Positions 15,609-24,892 are shown, counted from the stretch's first letter. The stretch is DNA of 39,958 nucleotides from Lachnospiraceae bacterium (GCA_003979345.1 RYVZ01000008.1:1-39958); one strand, 5' to 3'. Numbers and translations: made by a program. Notes: generated from the sequence alone by a model not told the origin.

Positions 15609-15637
15609 ATTATACGGAAGAACGGCAGTCTTGTCAA
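15609..15637 (-). promoter_or_regulatory. Consensus promoter of the tRNA operon
   Basis: On the minus strand TTGACA (15637-15632), a 17-base spacer and TATAAT (15614-15609) match the sigma-A consensus exactly, 29 bases before tRNA-Arg. Confidence 0.9.
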
Positions 15638-15799
15638 TTGTTTTTTCACGAAAGGTTGCTTTTTTTTTTATGAAATGATATGGTAAACGATAGCGGACTT
15701 TTGAAATTGTGATATTGCAGGAATATTTTGCGGGATACTTTTTGTAATACGGGTATTCTGATACAGGAAACAATATGATAAGAAAACGGGTGAAAGACA

Positions 15800-17161
15800 A
15801 TGGAGATGAAAGAAAATAAAATGGGTGTGATGCCGGTGAACCGGCTGCTGTTAAATATGTCGCTTCCGATGATGCTGTCCATGCTTGTGCAGGCGCTTTA
15901 TAATATCGTAGACAGCATTTTTGTGTCCAAGATCAGTGAGGATGCGCTGACGGCTGTATCCCTCGCATTTCCGATTCAGACATTGATGATCGCATTTGCG
16001 GTCGGAACAGGGGTGGGTGTAAACGCGCTGCTTTCGCGTTCGCTTGGAGAAAAAAATACACAGCGTGCCAATCGGGTGGCGACGAACGGAATCTTTCTCG
16101 CATTTGCAGGAACCGTTTTCTTTGTGTTGATCGGTATTTTTCTGACGGATCTCTTTTACAAGACGCAGACAGATTCCGGCGTGATCATGAAATATGGTAC
16201 TTCCTATATGCGGATCTGCTGTATCTGCTCAATCGGAATGTTTGTGCAGGGAATGACGGAGAAACTTTTGCAGTCAACGGGAAAGACCGTGATCGCAATG
16301 ATCACTCAGATGACGGGGGCAGTCATCAACATCATTCTTGACCCGATTCTGATTTTCGGTTATTTCGGAATGCCGCGGATGGAAGTTGCGGGCGCGGCTG
16401 TGGCAACGGTCGCTGGTCAATGTGTGGCGGCGGTACTTGCCATTATTTTGAATCAGGCAAAAAATAAAGAGATCAGGGTCAGTTTCCGACAATTCCCGGT
16501 AAATTTTCAAATCATCAAAGAAATATACCGGGTCGGGATTCCGTCGATCATCATGCAGGCGATCGGTTCGGTCATGACTTATGGCATGAACCTGATCTTA
16601 ATGTCATTTTCATCGACTGCGGCGGCTGTCTTTGGTGTCTATTTCAAGCTTCAGAGTTTTGTGTTCATGCCTGTATTCGGTCTCAATAATGGCATGGTGC
16701 CGATCATGGCATATAATTATGGTGCGGGAAAGCGCAGCCGGATGATCAAGACGGTCAAGCTTTCAGCAGTGTATGCCGTTGGCATGATGGCGGTCGGCTT
16801 TTTGGTGTTCCAGATCATACCGGACAAGCTGCTGCTGTTGTTTGAGGCGTCCGATGAAATGTTAAAGATCGGAAAGCCTGCCCTTCGTGCGATCAGTATC
16901 TGTTTTATACCGGCGGGATTCAGCATTGTGGTCGGTTCCGTGTTTCAGGCGCTTGGCAAGGCGTTTTACAGCATGATCGTATCCATAGCAAGGCAGCTTT
17001 TGATCCTGCTTCCGGCAGCGTACCTTCTTGCCAGACTGATCGGACTGTCTGCGGTATGGTTTGCATTTCCGATCGCAGAGCTATTTTCACTTGGATTGTC
17101 CGTTTTCTTTTTCGTCCGTATTTATCGCACGATCATCCAGCATGTGGCGGATGAAGCGTGA
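15800..17161 (+). CDS. MATE family efflux transporter
   Basis: A 453-residue membrane protein with about 12 hydrophobic segments arranged as two homologous six-helix halves, the fold of MATE (NorM/DinF/MepA) cation-drug antiporters. Typical features are LLLNMSLPMMLSMLVQALYNIVDSIFVS at the start of the first half, ALTAVSLAFP after helix 1, and the MPVFGLNNGMVPIMAYNYGAGK segment starting the second half. Length is normal. The ATG at 15800 has only a weak GGGTGAAAG site. It lies 65 bases before a two-component system on the same strand, so co-expression is possible. Substrate cannot be predicted. Confidence 0.92.
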   Translation: MEMKENKMGVMPVNRLLLNMSLPMMLSMLVQALYNIVDSIFVSKISEDALTAVSLAFPIQTLMIAFAVGTGVGVNALLSRSLGEKNTQRANRVATNGIFLAFAGTVFFVLIGIFLTDLFYKTQTDSGVIMKYGTSYMRICCICSIGMFVQGMTEKLLQSTGKTVIAMITQMTGAVINIILDPILIFGYFGMPRMEVAGAAVATVAGQCVAAVLAIILNQAKNKEIRVSFRQFPVNFQIIKEIYRVGIPSIIMQAIGSVMTYGMNLILMSFSSTAAAVFGVYFKLQSFVFMPVFGLNNGMVPIMAYNYGAGKRSRMIKTVKLSAVYAVGMMAVGFLVFQIIPDKLLLLFEASDEMLKIGKPALRAISICFIPAGFSIVVGSVFQALGKAFYSMIVSIARQLLILLPAAYLLARLIGLSAVWFAFPIAELFSLGLSVFFFVRIYRTIIQHVADEA

Positions 17162-17226
17162 GCGGCGGGTGAGGGCAATGAGGGTGACTGACGGGCAGCG
17201 GACGTTTGACAGGTGGGGAAGCGTAA

Positions 17227-17913
17227 ATGAGATATGATTGCCTGATCGTGGAGGATGAAACAATGTTTGCCGACAGTGCGGCGGAATACTTCAATCTGTT
17301 CGGGGTCCGCACAGCGGTCGTCTATGACTTTGCCGGGTGCAGAAGCTTCTGGGAAGTGCATACGGCGGATCTGATGCTGCTTGACATCAATCTTGGGGAG
17401 GAAAGCGGCTTTGCACTGTGCAGAGAGCTTCGGGAAAAGACGCAGGCTCCGATCTTATTCCTTTCTGCGCGGACAAGCGATGACGATAAGATTCTTGCCT
17501 TAAATATCGGCGGCGACGATTATATTCAGAAGCCATGTTCGCTCGGCGTCCTGCTTGCCAAGGTGAAGGTGGTCTTAAAGCGGTATGCAAAAAGCACGGA
17601 GGAAGGCTATGCAGATGAGTTCCTGCGCGTTGATTTTAGCGCAAAGACCATATGCGTGAAAAGAACCGCATTTTGGAATCCCGCAAAGCTGACGGCACTT
17701 GAATTTAAGCTTCTTTCCTATCTTATAAAAAATAAAAACCGTGTCATATCCAAGCAGGAGCTTTTTGAGAAAGTCTGGGAGGATCAATTTACCGGAGACG
17801 GGACGTTAAACGTGCATATTAGAAAAATCCGGGAGGCGGTCGAGCCTGATCCGGGCAGTCCGCGTTATATCGTGACTGTGTGGGGCGACGGCTATAAGTT
17901 TTGTGCTACTTAG
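17227..17913 (+). CDS. OmpR-family response regulator
   Basis: A 228-residue regulator. The receiver domain (1-~118) has the acidic pair E9/D10, phospho-acceptor D53 in LMLLDINLG, the conserved Ser/Ala switch region and K102 in YIQKP. A winged-helix DNA-binding domain (~130-226) ends in VTVWGDGYKF. The kinase gene follows within 33 bases, and the ABC transporter genes 1.4 kb downstream are the likely targets, because an 11-bp-periodic TTAAG array lies before them (19219-19257). The layout matches BceRS/VirRS-like antimicrobial-peptide sensing modules. Confidence 0.92.
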   Translation: MRYDCLIVEDETMFADSAAEYFNLFGVRTAVVYDFAGCRSFWEVHTADLMLLDINLGEESGFALCRELREKTQAPILFLSARTSDDDKILALNIGGDDYIQKPCSLGVLLAKVKVVLKRYAKSTEEGYADEFLRVDFSAKTICVKRTAFWNPAKLTALEFKLLSYLIKNKNRVISKQELFEKVWEDQFTGDGTLNVHIRKIREAVEPDPGSPRYIVTVWGDGYKFCAT

Positions 17914-17917
17914 TTGA

Positions 17918-17932
17918 GCCGCCAAAGGCGGC
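17918..17932. repeat. Triloop hairpin between regulator and kinase genes
   Basis: GCCGCC-AAA-GGCGGC forms a perfect 6-bp stem just before the kinase ribosome site (GGGGGA, 17935-17940). It may tune the ratio of the two proteins. Confidence 0.5.
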
Positions 17933-17945
17933 ATGGGGGATTATC

Positions 17946-19223
17946 ATGAAATACCGGAAGTTTTTGGGAGCTTTTGTTGTCTTGCTTATTATGGAGATCG
18001 CGGCGCTTGCGTGGTTTCTGAACAGGGAGGAGGGCGTCGGCGTACAGGACGCAGTCATTGTCAATGAGGCCGTGCAGTCCGTTCAGGCCGACTGGGAGCG
18101 GATGGAATCCCATCAAAACAGGACAGAACTTGACTATACCGTGCTGGATAATAGCGGCACGGTACTTTTTCAGACAAAAACGGGACTGAGCGGGAGTATT
18201 CATGAAGCGGTCATCCGGCGTGATACGATTTTGGATGTGGAAGCGGGCGGTGAGGTCGTCGGCAAACTGATCATAGAAAATGACGGTGTGCGTATTGCGC
18301 TGCGGCAAAGGCAGCGGACTGCCGCCGTTTTTTTATTTGCGGCACTCTTTCAGTGCGCGCTGTGCGTGATCTATGCGGTATCTGTCAGGCGTACGGTCAT
18401 TTTACCGTTTCGGAAGCTGCAGCGTTTTGCGGAACGCGTCGCGGGAGGAAATCTGGATATTCCGCTTACGATGGACCGGCAGAATCTGTTCGGTGCGTTT
18501 ACGGAAAGCTTTGATATTATGAGGAGCGAACTGAAAAAAGCCCGCATCGCGGAAGCGCAGGCGAACGCTTCCAAAAAAGAATTGATCGCCAAGATCTCGC
18601 ACGACATCCGGACGCCGGTCTCCAGCATCCGGGCGGCTTCGGAAGTGGGAGCGGCGACGGCGGACAATGAGAAGACCCGTCAGAATTATCTTCATATCGT
18701 ATACAAGGCAGATCAGATCAATACGCTTGTGACAGATCTTTTTTCCGCGACGCTTGAGGAGCTCAGACAGCTTGAAGTAGAGCCGGCGGATATGAAAAGC
18801 AGTGAATTGTATGCCATGCTTTCCGAAGCAGACTATTTTCATTACGCCGGGATCCCGTCGATCCCGGATTGTCTGGTCTGTGCGGACAAAATACGCTTAC
18901 AGCAGGTGTTTGATAATCTTTTTTCCAATTCCTATAAATATGCGGACACGGAGATTCAGGTGGAAGCCGCTTTGACAGACGGATATCTCTGCATTAGGAT
19001 CGAGGATCACGGAGGCGGCGTCCCTGATGCGGATGTAGGAAGACTGAAAGAAAAATACTGGAGAGGAAGGAATACAAAGAACGTGGAAGGGGCAGGCTTG
19101 GGACTTCATATCGCCGATTCATTCATGGGGGAAATGCGCGGAAAGCTTGTCCTTGAAAATGGGAAATACGGACTTGCGGCAACGGTGTTTCTTGCGCTGA
19201 GCGGAAACGATGAGAAGATTTAA
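17946..19223 (+). CDS. Sensor histidine kinase
   Basis: A 425-residue membrane kinase. The start is ATG 17946, six bases after GGGGGA; an upstream in-frame ATG at 17901 overlaps the regulator gene and is less likely. Two membrane segments (near residues 7-22 and 124-144) flank a ~100-residue extracytoplasmic domain. A HAMP linker (RRTVILPFRKLQRFAERVAG) and the H-box IAKISHDIRTPVSSI with phospho-accepting H219 follow. The ATPase motifs are N-box LQQVFDNLFSNSYKY, G1 IEDHGGGVPD and G2 GAGLGLHIADSF. It would phosphorylate the regulator encoded at 17227. The proper sensing domain suggests it detects a ligand itself rather than relying only on the transporter. Confidence 0.92.
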   Translation: MKYRKFLGAFVVLLIMEIAALAWFLNREEGVGVQDAVIVNEAVQSVQADWERMESHQNRTELDYTVLDNSGTVLFQTKTGLSGSIHEAVIRRDTILDVEAGGEVVGKLIIENDGVRIALRQRQRTAAVFLFAALFQCALCVIYAVSVRRTVILPFRKLQRFAERVAGGNLDIPLTMDRQNLFGAFTESFDIMRSELKKARIAEAQANASKKELIAKISHDIRTPVSSIRAASEVGAATADNEKTRQNYLHIVYKADQINTLVTDLFSATLEELRQLEVEPADMKSSELYAMLSEADYFHYAGIPSIPDCLVCADKIRLQQVFDNLFSNSYKYADTEIQVEAALTDGYLCIRIEDHGGGVPDADVGRLKEKYWRGRNTKNVEGAGLGLHIADSFMGEMRGKLVLENGKYGLAATVFLALSGNDEKI

Positions 19224-19257
19224 GGAATCTTTAAGGTTTGCTTAAAGACAGTTAAGC
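19219..19257 (+). promoter_or_regulatory. Putative response-regulator binding array before the ABC genes
   Basis: TTTAAGG occurs at 19219 and 19230, followed by CTTAAAG at 19241 and GTTAAG near 19251, a repeat of about one helical turn. CTTTAAG-GTTTG-CTTAAAG (19229-19247) is also a perfect 7-bp inverted repeat. Such 11-bp-spaced half-sites are typical of OmpR-family dimers bound in tandem. Confidence 0.55.
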
Positions 19258-19349
19258 CCCCGGCAGGGCAGAATGGAACGTGAAAGAGCAGTAAACAGCG
19301 CGGCGGTAAGAGTGCCACCGCGGAATACTGCCGGAAAGGGAGGACTATC

Positions 19350-20108
19350 ATGAAAGAAGCATTGATAGGAACCGAACGTTTAAGCAAGAGCTTTTCTAAT
19401 GGGGGAGCCATGCAGCACGTTCTGAAAAACATGGATCTGACGTTATATCAGGGAGATTTCACCGTGATCATGGGGGCGTCGGGAGCCGGGAAGTCGACGC
19501 TTTTGTATGCGCTTTCGGGAATGGACACTCCGACGCTGGGTAAGATCACATGCTGCGGGAAGGAAATATCGGGTCTCAGCTCCGATGAGCTTGCAGTTTT
19601 CAGAAAAGAGCATTGCGGATTTGTGTTTCAGCAGATCTATCTGATCGATACGATGAGCGTCATGGACAATGTGCTCGCGGCGGGACTGCTTGTGAGCAGG
19701 GATAAAAAGGCGGTCGCCGCCCGCGCAAAAGAGCTGTTTCATGCCGTCGGTATTCCGGAGGAAACGCAGCGTAAGTTTCCGACGCAGATCTCGGGCGGGG
19801 AGGCGCAGCGGGTGGGGATCGTCCGTGCATTGATCAATTCCCCTGAGATCCTGTTTGCCGACGAGCCGACCGGCGCGCTCAATTCAAAGGCCGGACTGGA
19901 TGTGCTTGACACGCTGACAAAGTTTCATGAGGAGGGCTTAAGCGTCGTGATGGTGACGCACGATATGCGTTCGGCAAGGCGCGGAAACCGGATCTTATAT
20001 CTGAAGGACGGCGCGGTCATGGGAGAGTGTGAGCTTGGACATTACAAACCGGACGATAAAGCACGGCATGAAAAACTGAGGGCATTTCTGGCGGAAATGG
20101 GCTGGTAG
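19350..20108 (+). CDS. ABC transporter ATP-binding protein, MacB/BceA type
   Basis: A 252-residue ATPase with Walker A MGASGAGKST (near residue 43), Q-loop FVFQQIYLID, signature ISGGEAQRVGIVRALI, Walker B ILFADEPTGALNSK and H-loop VMVTHDM. It belongs to the LolD/MacB/BceA group, which pairs with FtsX-type permeases. AAAGGGAGGACTATC precedes ATG 19350. The permease gene follows after 23 bases. The two would form a mechanotransmission-type transporter, commonly for resistance to peptide antibiotics or for lipoprotein handling. Confidence 0.93.
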   Translation: MKEALIGTERLSKSFSNGGAMQHVLKNMDLTLYQGDFTVIMGASGAGKSTLLYALSGMDTPTLGKITCCGKEISGLSSDELAVFRKEHCGFVFQQIYLIDTMSVMDNVLAAGLLVSRDKKAVAARAKELFHAVGIPEETQRKFPTQISGGEAQRVGIVRALINSPEILFADEPTGALNSKAGLDVLDTLTKFHEEGLSVVMVTHDMRSARRGNRILYLKDGAVMGECELGHYKPDDKARHEKLRAFLAEMGW

Positions 20109-20131
20109 ATGAGAGAAGGTGGAGGAAGATG

Positions 20132-22477
20132 ATGAAAAGAACGATGCTGTTTGCCCGCTCGAATGTCCGCAAGGCAAAAGGGCAGACAATTGCCATCATA
20201 GTACTTGTGCTGCTGTCGTCCGCAATGATGAATCTGTGGCTCATGCTTTCGATGGATTATGAGAGGAATTTTGAACGTTATCATGATAAATTAAACGATG
20301 GACATATTACGCTTGCAGCTTATACGAACGGGGAGGATTTCAAAAGTTTTCTTACCGGAACATTAGACGATCTGGACGGGGTGACGGGGTATTGTATCTC
20401 TGAGGCGCTTTGTACTCCCGGCACTTTTGCGTTTGACGGCGGTGAGATCATGGCAAATTTTGCGGTCCTGGAAAAGGAGGAGGCGCTTTTACGGCCGGTC
20501 GGCACGTTTGAGATTGCGGAGGAAGGAAGCTTTGACAGCGGCGTCTATTTACCGGTTCATTACAGGATGGAAGGAAATTACGCTGTGGGAGATACGATCG
20601 CGCTCTCTTTGGGCGGCGGGACTTACTCGTATACGGTATGCGGATTTTTTCATACCGCAATGACGGGAACCCATAACTGCGGTATCGTATCCATTCTGCT
20701 GACGGAGGATCGTTTTTGCGAGCTTGCTGAAAAAGGGGGAGCGGCACCGTCCACGCTTGTATCCGTCCGTATTCAGGAGACAGAAAAAAATAAGGAAATG
20801 GACTCGCTGCTGTTGGAGGAAATTTCAAAAGCGTTCCCTGATACTGCGGTGTATCATAACTGCTACAGTGACGTTTGGACAGCACGGTATATTTCGCCGA
20901 TGATCTGCGCAGGAGTCATGAGCGCTATGGCATGCTTTGTTCTGCTGATCGGAGTGGTCGTCATTTCCTCCAACGTGGTTCATATGATTCAGGAGCAGAT
21001 GCAGAACCTTGGCGCATTGAAGGCGGTGGGTTATACGAGCAGGCAGTTGATCGTTTCTTTGCTTGCGCAGTTTGCAGGAATCACTGTCGTGACGGGGGCT
21101 TTGGGATGCCTGCTGTCCTATTGTGTGTTCCCGGCAATCAATGAAATGATGACCGCGCAGACCGGAGTCCCGTATGAAATCCGTTTTTTGCCGATGCCCT
21201 GCATGATCACGATCGTTTTCATATCGGCGGTCGTGGTGGCTGCGGTATACCTGTCTGCAAAGCGGATGAGAAAGATTGAGCCGATCGTTGCGATCCGTCA
21301 GGGAGTGGCGACCCATAATTTCAAAAAGAACCCGGTGCCGCTTGAGCGGACGTCCCTGCCGGTCCATGCCGCGCTGGCAATGAAAACCACGCTGTCGGGC
21401 TTCAAGCAAAACGTGGTCGTAGGTATCACCATGCTTGTGATTTCTCTGATCCTTGTTTTTTCGGGGGTCATGTTTGAAAATGTGATCAGGGATATGCAGC
21501 CGTTTATCGACATGATCGCCGGAGAATCGGCGGATTCCTATATCAATGTGAATCGGGACATGGAGGAAGCGTTTTTAGATATTCTGGCGGAAGATGACCG
21601 TGTGGAGAAACGGTATCTTTACCACACGGAGCAGATTCAGCACGTTGGCGGTCTTTCCGTGGAAGGGGTCGTGAGCGATGATTTTACAAAGCTGAATAAT
21701 CAAAGCGTCGTGATCGAAGGGCGTTTTCCGGAATATGAGAATGAGGCGGCGGTCGCTGCAAAATATGCGCGGGAAAACGGGCTTCATATCGGAGACGAGA
21801 TCACGCTGAAAGCGGGAGCAGGGGAATATACGTATCTGATCACCGGATTTGTGCAGACCACGAATCATCTTGGAAGGGACTGCGCGCTGACGAGGGAAGG
21901 ATACGGGAAGATCGGAGAACTTCAGAGTGTGACGTACTATCTGAATCTTTCGGAAGGCACGGATATTGATGGATTCAATGATCAAATAACAGAGCGGCTT
22001 GCAGGCAGTATCAATGCGTCAAATAATATACAGGCGATCATAAAAGGATCAGGAAGCGTGTACGTCGCCCTGCTCACGATGATCGTGGCTGTTGTCATGG
22101 TGTTGAGCGTTTTGATCGTGCTTTTTGTCATGTATCTATTGGTGAGGACGCTCTTAAACGGTAAAAAAAGAGAATATGGCATCCTGAAGGCATTGGGCTA
22201 TACGACCGGGCAGCTTGTATTGCAGACCGCTCTCAGCTTTATGCCGGCGGTCATATTTTCCGTAGCCGTGGGAATGGTGATCTGCGCACGTATCATCAAT
22301 CCGCTTTTGGCGGTGTTCTTAGGCGGTCTTGGAATCGTGAAATGCACATTTACGGTGCCGGTCTGGTTCAATCTGACCGCCGGAGCAGGATTGATCCTGT
22401 TTGCGTTTGCCGCTGCCTGTCTGATATCGCTGCGCGTGAAGAAGATCGCGCCAAGGGAACTGCTTTCCGGTGAATAA
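20132..22477 (+). CDS. FtsX-like ABC transporter permease
   Basis: A protein of about 780 residues with two FtsX domains. An N-terminal membrane helix (residues ~15-35) precedes a ~200-residue external domain. The first membrane block is at ~255-375 (GAVMSAMACFVLLIGVVVIS region), a second external domain follows, and the last block lies at ~650-775. NLGALKAVGYTSRQL and YGILKALGYTTGQL are the matching coupling helices that contact the ATPase. GGAGGAAG precedes two adjacent ATG codons at 20129 and 20132; spacing favours the second. Topology is closer to MacB/LolCE-like double-FtsX permeases than to ten-helix BceB with one large loop. Likely role: efflux or sensing of cell-envelope-active compounds, under the adjacent two-component system. 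Confidence 0.9.
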   Translation: MKRTMLFARSNVRKAKGQTIAIIVLVLLSSAMMNLWLMLSMDYERNFERYHDKLNDGHITLAAYTNGEDFKSFLTGTLDDLDGVTGYCISEALCTPGTFAFDGGEIMANFAVLEKEEALLRPVGTFEIAEEGSFDSGVYLPVHYRMEGNYAVGDTIALSLGGGTYSYTVCGFFHTAMTGTHNCGIVSILLTEDRFCELAEKGGAAPSTLVSVRIQETEKNKEMDSLLLEEISKAFPDTAVYHNCYSDVWTARYISPMICAGVMSAMACFVLLIGVVVISSNVVHMIQEQMQNLGALKAVGYTSRQLIVSLLAQFAGITVVTGALGCLLSYCVFPAINEMMTAQTGVPYEIRFLPMPCMITIVFISAVVVAAVYLSAKRMRKIEPIVAIRQGVATHNFKKNPVPLERTSLPVHAALAMKTTLSGFKQNVVVGITMLVISLILVFSGVMFENVIRDMQPFIDMIAGESADSYINVNRDMEEAFLDILAEDDRVEKRYLYHTEQIQHVGGLSVEGVVSDDFTKLNNQSVVIEGRFPEYENEAAVAAKYARENGLHIGDEITLKAGAGEYTYLITGFVQTTNHLGRDCALTREGYGKIGELQSVTYYLNLSEGTDIDGFNDQITERLAGSINASNNIQAIIKGSGSVYVALLTMIVAVVMVLSVLIVLFVMYLLVRTLLNGKKREYGILKALGYTTGQLVLQTALSFMPAVIFSVAVGMVICARIINPLLAVFLGGLGIVKCTFTVPVWFNLTAGAGLILFAFAAACLISLRVKKIAPRELLSGE

Positions 22478-22527
22478 GGGTGAGCGGGGAATATCACGTG
22501 ATGTTTGATGAATGGAAGCGGTATGTG

Positions 22528-22612
22528 CGGTATGCTTGAACTGAAGGTATATTGCGGTATGTCTGGATTGAAGTATATTGCGGTTGAAGGTTTATTCCGG
22601 TATGTCTGAATG
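22528..22612 (+). repeat. Degenerate tandem repeats of about 27 bp
   Basis: Units begin CGGTATG or CGGT and contain TGAA and GGTATATTG-like endings at 22528, 22555, 22581 (shortened) and 22598 (partial). They lie between the permease gene and the next promoter and encode nothing recognisable. Confidence 0.5.
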
Positions 22613-22615
22613 TTG

Positions 22616-22644
22616 TTGTTGCCGGGGGATTTCTATGCTATAAT
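22616..22644 (+). promoter_or_regulatory. Extended -10 promoter for the gene at 22739
   Basis: TTGTTG (22616-22621), a 17-base spacer and TATAAT (22639-22644) preceded by TGC, an extended -10 element. Confidence 0.6.
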
Positions 22645-22738
22645 CTTTTTAATATCCGGCAAAAGAAAAATAACAATTGTGTAGGGTGACTCATAAAAGA
22701 ATGAATGAAAGAAACATTGCATATGGGGGAGTACAGGC

Positions 22739-23113
22739 ATGAGAGACATTCAAAATTATAATGCGCCAAAATAGAATGGTCCGGAATATAAAACGGTGGA
22801 GGACGGTATTTATGAGAACGTGGAGGATGGGGAAACTATCTATGTGACGTCACTGTCATTTGTTCAGGAGCCGGAGTTTGGCGAGGGCAGAAATGCTGCC
22901 GGAATTTCACAGTACCCGCTTGAGGAAATCCTTGACAATTTTATGTGTTATATTTCTGATTTCTATCCGGATCTAAATACAGCGGATTCTCAGATCTGTT
23001 ATCAGGAATTTGCCTGCACGGATATCGAATGTCTTCAGGAGCTGCGCTCCATGATCGGAAAGCATGCATATGAGAAAAACGCCGGCAGACAGACTGAGCT
23101 TGTGATTGAATAA
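22739..23113 (+). pseudogene. Small hypothetical gene interrupted by an in-frame amber codon
   Basis: A good ribosome site (GGGGGAG) precedes ATG 22739. The frame reads MRDIQNYNAPK, then TAG at 22772-22774, then continues in the same frame NGPEYKTVEDGIYENVEDGE… for another 113 codons to TAA 23111-23113. A single C-to-T change (CAG to TAG) would explain the break. The product would be ~124 residues, acidic and soluble, of no family I recognise. Restart at GTG 22796 is possible, but no ribosome site is obvious. Its own promoter at 22616 suggests it was recently functional. Readthrough or sequence error are alternatives. Confidence 0.6.
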
Positions 23114-23278
23114 GGGCGGTTTCATAAAACACAAAAGGGAAATCATGGCGGGTAAAAGCATGAGTCGGTAAATCTGATATAGTATTACAAGCGCCTAATC
23201 TATTGTGGGAGTGAAAGGGGCTGCCGCTTCACGAATTAGGACACAGGGCGATTAAGGGAACAAAAGGACGTGGAAGGA

Positions 23279-24358
23279 TTGAAAAAGCAAAAAGGCGTGA
23301 AGGAATCAGGGGAACGAAAATGTAAAAGCTGCTTAACGGCTGTTATCTGTCTGACCACTATGCTGTGTACCGGATGCGGAAATGGAAGCGTGACGCAGGA
23401 TGAACTTCAATATGATATGACCCCGTCACAGAGCGCGGGAAGCGGACCGGTCTTGGGGAATGATACGGACTTAGCGCAGAGCGCTGACAATGGGACGAAT
23501 TTGGAAAATGACGCGGATACAGGGGCGGAATCCGGGCAGACGCCGGGCGCAGATGGAACGGGTCTGGAAAATGACACTGCAACGGGAATAGATGTCGGGC
23601 AGGGAACGTCTGCACAGGCGGAAGATCATGTTTTCCAGACATGGGAAGCGCCGCTTGCGGACGGCAGGATTCTGCGGCTTGAGGCGGTCGGAAAACAGGT
23701 GAATGAATACATGTTTGGCGTCAGGGAAGTCCGTGTTTATGATGGAGATACGCTGATTCAGACTGTCCTGTCGTCGGAGGGATACTGGCATGAAGACTAT
23801 ACGGAATGTTGGTCGGAGGAGTCGGCTGTAGAGATTCTGGACTTAAATTTTGACGGCAGCACCGATTTTGGTCTGTTCGGGTGGGTTACCAATAACTATA
23901 TCCCTTTTTATTACTGGATATGGGATGAGGGCGAGGGATGCTACCGGTATGCCGGTACGCTTCAGGGTGTAGAACTGGATCCGGAGGCGAAAGAAGCAGC
24001 GTGCAGCACTCGTGACGGATGGGGGGTGTACTTTACAGATTATTACCGTCCAAACGCGGACGGGGAGCTGCTTTTCGTCCGCCGTGAGAAGAGCGACTAT
24101 AGAGAAATGGATCTGACGGACAGCGGGGGTTACGAAGGAGACGGGATAACGGATACATGGATACCGGAGGAAGGCGTGGAAATTCTTTCAACAGACGAAG
24201 AAATTCCGGAGGAGGCACTTGTGCTGATAAGCAGGAGGGTTCTGATCAAGGAAGTGCACGATGATGACGTCTCCTATTTTGAGGAGATTTGGGAGTTGAA
24301 AGACGGCGAGCTTCAGATGATAAGCAGGGAAGAGATTTTTGAGTGGAATGATCTATAA
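23279..24358 (+). CDS. Putative lipoprotein with Asp-rich linker
   Basis: About 359 residues. TTG 23279 gives a natural MKKQK start with AAAAGG ten bases upstream; GTG 23270 is an alternative. The signal region ends in LTTMLCTGC, a probable lipobox, so the protein should be anchored outside the cell membrane. Residues ~40-115 form a low-complexity linker in which GNDTDLAQSADNGTNLENDA is echoed by a second GTGLENDTATG copy. The C-terminal ~240 residues are a globular domain with DLNFDGSTDFGLFGW and YYWIWDEGEGCYRYAG. This resembles the XAC2610-like calcium-type DxNxDG motif found in surface proteins. Function is unknown. Confidence 0.75.
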   Translation: MKKQKGVKESGERKCKSCLTAVICLTTMLCTGCGNGSVTQDELQYDMTPSQSAGSGPVLGNDTDLAQSADNGTNLENDADTGAESGQTPGADGTGLENDTATGIDVGQGTSAQAEDHVFQTWEAPLADGRILRLEAVGKQVNEYMFGVREVRVYDGDTLIQTVLSSEGYWHEDYTECWSEESAVEILDLNFDGSTDFGLFGWVTNNYIPFYYWIWDEGEGCYRYAGTLQGVELDPEAKEAACSTRDGWGVYFTDYYRPNADGELLFVRREKSDYREMDLTDSGGYEGDGITDTWIPEEGVEILSTDEEIPEEALVLISRRVLIKEVHDDDVSYFEEIWELKDGELQMISREEIFEWNDL

Positions 24359-24535
24359 ATAGCATTATGTATAAAATGATTGATGTAAGAATTTTATATA
24401 AGCTTAGTAGAACTATTTTGATATAAATGTTCGTTTTGCAATTTATTGAGAAATAAGTATTGGTAAAATATTTGGATTGAGAAAGGTACAAATGTTTTAT
24501 TGCGGTCAAAAAAGGGCAGGAGGAGAGTTGAACAA

Positions 24536-24892
24536 ATGCAGGCATTACTGGTCTTAAATCTGATCGTTCCGATTATTATGATAACGGTCGGGGCAGCGCT
24601 AAAAAAGCATCCGGTATCGGATATCAACAGTGGGAACGGATATTGTACACCGGCTTCAAGAAAATCGGAGGCGCATTGGGAGTATGCACAGCAGATGGCG
24701 CCTGAACGGTTCATTTTATTGGGAAAATGGCTGTCTCTGGCAGAGATCGCTCTCAGCCTTATTCTGTTTGTTTTTCATGTGTATGCGCCTTATTCCGTGA
24801 TGACCGGGTCGTGTCTCGGGTTTCTTTGGCTTGGTTATGCATTTTATGATACGGACAAGCGGATCAAAGAGAGGTTTGCAGACCGCGGATAA
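24536..24892 (+). CDS. SdpI-like membrane protein
   Basis: A 118-residue protein with three hydrophobic segments (residues ~3-24, 66-85 and 88-106). The family motif NGYCTPASRKSEAHWEYA near residue 34 matches the NGYRTPxSxKSExxW pattern of SdpI/YhfL proteins. SdpI of Bacillus subtilis is the immunity protein and signal receptor for the SdpC killing factor, but most family members are uncharacterised. The start is ATG 24536, nine bases after AGGAGGAG, rather than the longer opening at 24500. No toxin partner is seen next to it. Confidence 0.75.
   Translation: MQALLVLNLIVPIIMITVGAALKKHPVSDINSGNGYCTPASRKSEAHWEYAQQMAPERFILLGKWLSLAEIALSLILFVFHVYAPYSVMTGSCLGFLWLGYAFYDTDKRIKERFADRG

Noticed and set aside
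15601..15882. Minus-strand frames of 78-80 codons before the MATE gene
   Set aside because: They cover the tRNA operon promoter and the antisense of the MATE start and do not look protein-like.
20825..21409. 194-codon minus-strand frame rich in His and Arg
   Set aside because: It is antisense to the FtsX permease, with biased composition and no ribosome site.
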